Source: Spirometra erinaceieuropaei (taxonomy: Eukaryota; Platyhelminthes; Cestoda; Diphyllobothriidea; Diphyllobothriidae). Taken from it: 64,000 nucleotides of DNA. The stretch is from positions 127,294 to 191,293 of the forward strand of contig CACRXP010000731.1 of assembly GCA_902702965.1 (NCBI GenBank), read 5' to 3'. A program made the translations under genes and the position numbers. Every line of letters begins with the position of its first letter. Positions within the stretch are counted from its first letter, which is position 1. Shown piece after piece: positions 62,565 through 64,000 of this stretch. Below the pieces are notes generated by a model. That model searched no databases and had not been told where the DNA came from. It saw only the letters and a program-made list of their open reading frames with translations.

Positions 62565-62790
62565 ATTCGGAGCAAGGATAAGGTCGTGTGTGGAACGCGT
62601 AGACGGCCTGTTTGGCCTTGTCAGTCAGCACACTCACATCCACCCCCCCGGTGGCCTTGACACGATTTCGTCATCGCAGTAATGTGGCAGGGGGAGGGGA
62701 ATGGTGAAGTAGATTCCTCGCAAGTCTGCTGTGTCACAATAAGCTGATTCAAACGCAAGTCACTAGTGCTGCGCCCAGTCCGTGAGGCGT
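62565..62790 (-). repeat. Family A-related copy, diverged
   Basis: GGTCGTGTGTGGAACGCGTA and GACGGCCTGTTTGGC (62581-62615) match 48370-48402. Downstream plus-strand blocks AGTAGATTCCTCGCAAGTCT and CAATAAGCTGATTCAAACGC correspond to the family-A 5' part. Confidence 0.55.
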
Positions 62791-62794
62791 GATG

Positions 62795-63430
62795 TGGAAA
62801 CTGTTAATTGCTATTTGTCGATTTGTCACCAGCTGGGTGAAAAAAGCGGTATTTCAAAGTTAGGCTGTTCCAACTTCCTTTACCAGCCGTAATTATATGC
62901 GGCCGGAAAAAACGAGAGGCAGATGGTCCCTTTTGTACATCATACAGTGTAAATACCTCTGGTGGGTGTGAAAAGTGTCTGGACTATACAAAGGGTCATT
63001 TTGTGAGGCTTTATCCTATTGAGTTCGGTTTAAGTTCGGAGCAGGAGGAGTTAAAAGGTCTTCACTTTATATTCTGAGATAACTCGGGATGTCAAAAGTT
63101 GACCCATAGAAACTGCGGATTTTAAAAAGAAATGAAATATTCTCGTCAATGATAAAATCATAAGAAGTGGATCCCTTAGGAATTTAAATTGTTGACGGAC
63201 ATATATTTTCCTCAGTGCCTTAGTATGGGCTACCTTGATTAGGGCAGGGGGGTGATTTTTTGTACTGTGTGTTTATCTTTGCCCCTGAAACCGGCCACGC
63301 GGTAAATGTGCTGAACCAAGACTTGGGCAAATCATGGTCCGACAGACGTTAAAGGTAATGCACAGCCGTAACAGATGCCAACATCGGGGTGTAATGAAAC
63401 GCCAAGTTGCAGGCCCACGCCGCGTCATTT
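62795..63430. other. Region without recognised gene
   Basis: Nothing beyond chance frames. Confidence 0.4.
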
Positions 63431-63434
63431 GGGA

Positions 63435-63740
63435 TCCGTGCCGCCCTTATTTTTATTGTGGCATAGAACCCTGGTCAGTGCACTTTGTGGATTAGAGGAC
63501 ATGGTGGTACGCCTAGGTGCGGGTATTCGCTGTGCCGGCCACCCGCACCCTCTTCTGTCTCTGGTCTTCTTAACTATGTCTTGACACAGGAGTCAAGTGG
63601 GAGAGGAGGGGGAGGGGGTGTGGCAGATAGTGCGTAAAAATAAAACTCATACGCAAGTCCCCGCTCCTGCTCTACTTGTGCTGTGGAACAGACAGCTGAC
63701 ATTGTCGGTCACGACAGTCGAACTGTCGTGTCTATCTGCT
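63435..63740 (-). repeat. Dispersed repeat family A
   Basis: Minus-strand copy. Plus-strand landmarks are GGTACGCCTAGGTGCGGGTA (63507), CTCTGGTCTTCTTAACTATG and TCTTGACACAGG, a purine-rich GAGGAGGGGGAGGGGG tract, CATACGCAAGTCCCCGCTCC, then CACGACAGTCGAACTGTC (63711), itself a near-palindrome. Confidence 0.75.
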
Positions 63741-63744
63741 GGAA

Positions 63745-64000
63745 AGTTTGCCGAGTCTGTGGAAAGCGGTATTCTTCAGCTCGGGAATCGCCGTGAACAT
63801 TCATTCAGGAACCTCATTTTGACGCTGTCTTGTGAGGATGCGACCACGTGGAATGGAGACACTTATTTTTTGCTAAGGCATGTGCAGTTCAGCAGAGCCT
63901 TTCTGTAGGATCAATGGGAATGGTAGGGGGCCGTTCACCGATCGTTCTTTACGGAACTCACTCGTTCCGTTGTGTCTTACGGGTTCTCTCTCGAGCCCAA
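63745..64000. other. Right window edge, no feature recognised
   Basis: A plus frame running in from 63597 ends at 63908; it starts in the repeat and has no motif. Confidence 0.35.

Overview
The window is eukaryotic: it has interrupted genes with consensus GT/AG splice sites, kilobase introns, many dispersed repeats and microsatellites, and one run of 242 Ns. The repeats are Penelope-like retroelements with GIY-YIG ends, tRNA-derived elements, and long-TIR foldback MITEs with Tc1/mariner-type ends. The mixture suits an invertebrate, and my best guess is a flatworm, perhaps a cestode. That is inference; no taxon-specific gene was seen.

Positions 360-27363, minus strand, hold one complete protein gene: a Gq-class heterotrimeric G-protein alpha subunit (GNAQ/Galpha-q) in seven coding exons. 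I assembled it exon by exon. The coding exons are 118, 185, 155, 129, 130, 154 and 191 bp, read from the right end of the window to the left. They join in frame to a 353-residue protein from MSCC to KEYNLV. All GTPase motifs are present. The introns (5176, 11251, 6009, 2287, 119 and 1100 bp) account for most of the left 27 kb and hold retroelement debris.

Repeats inside the gene: intron 4 has a diverged 200-bp direct repeat (2.1 and 2.6 kb) and a broken Penelope-like fragment (3.16-3.84 kb). Intron 3 has copies of two dispersed repeat families and a tRNA-like sequence set in a long hairpin. Intron 2 has more family-A copies, a Penelope terminal-repeat-like piece and two Penelope fragments joined head to head at 17.77 kb. 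Intron 1 has tRNA-like pieces and one unexplained exon-like segment at 24.36-24.51 kb.

From 27.4 to 41.8 kb there is mostly AT-rich sequence with no gene I can recognise, apart from tRNA-like pieces, family-A copies and a trinucleotide microsatellite interrupted by the gap. At 41.8-44.4 kb lie two related elements of about 1 kb, each a near-complete inverted repeat with CAGT/ACTG ends next to TA, set in opposite orientations; a solo end lies at 49.9 kb. From 45 to 64 kb the sequence is repeat-rich: many family-A copies, two family-C copies, degenerate telomere-like sequence at 53.0-53.2 kb, a Penelope GIY-YIG fragment at 55.7-56.3 kb, and at 60.7-62.1 kb an intact 468-codon open frame for the reverse transcriptase palm and GIY-YIG endonuclease of a 5'-truncated Penelope-like element.

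No CRISPR, operon, rRNA or clearly functional tRNA was found. The best-supported biology is the divergent but intact Galpha-q gene and the structural variety of the Penelope and foldback elements. I see no strong sign of a new multi-gene system.
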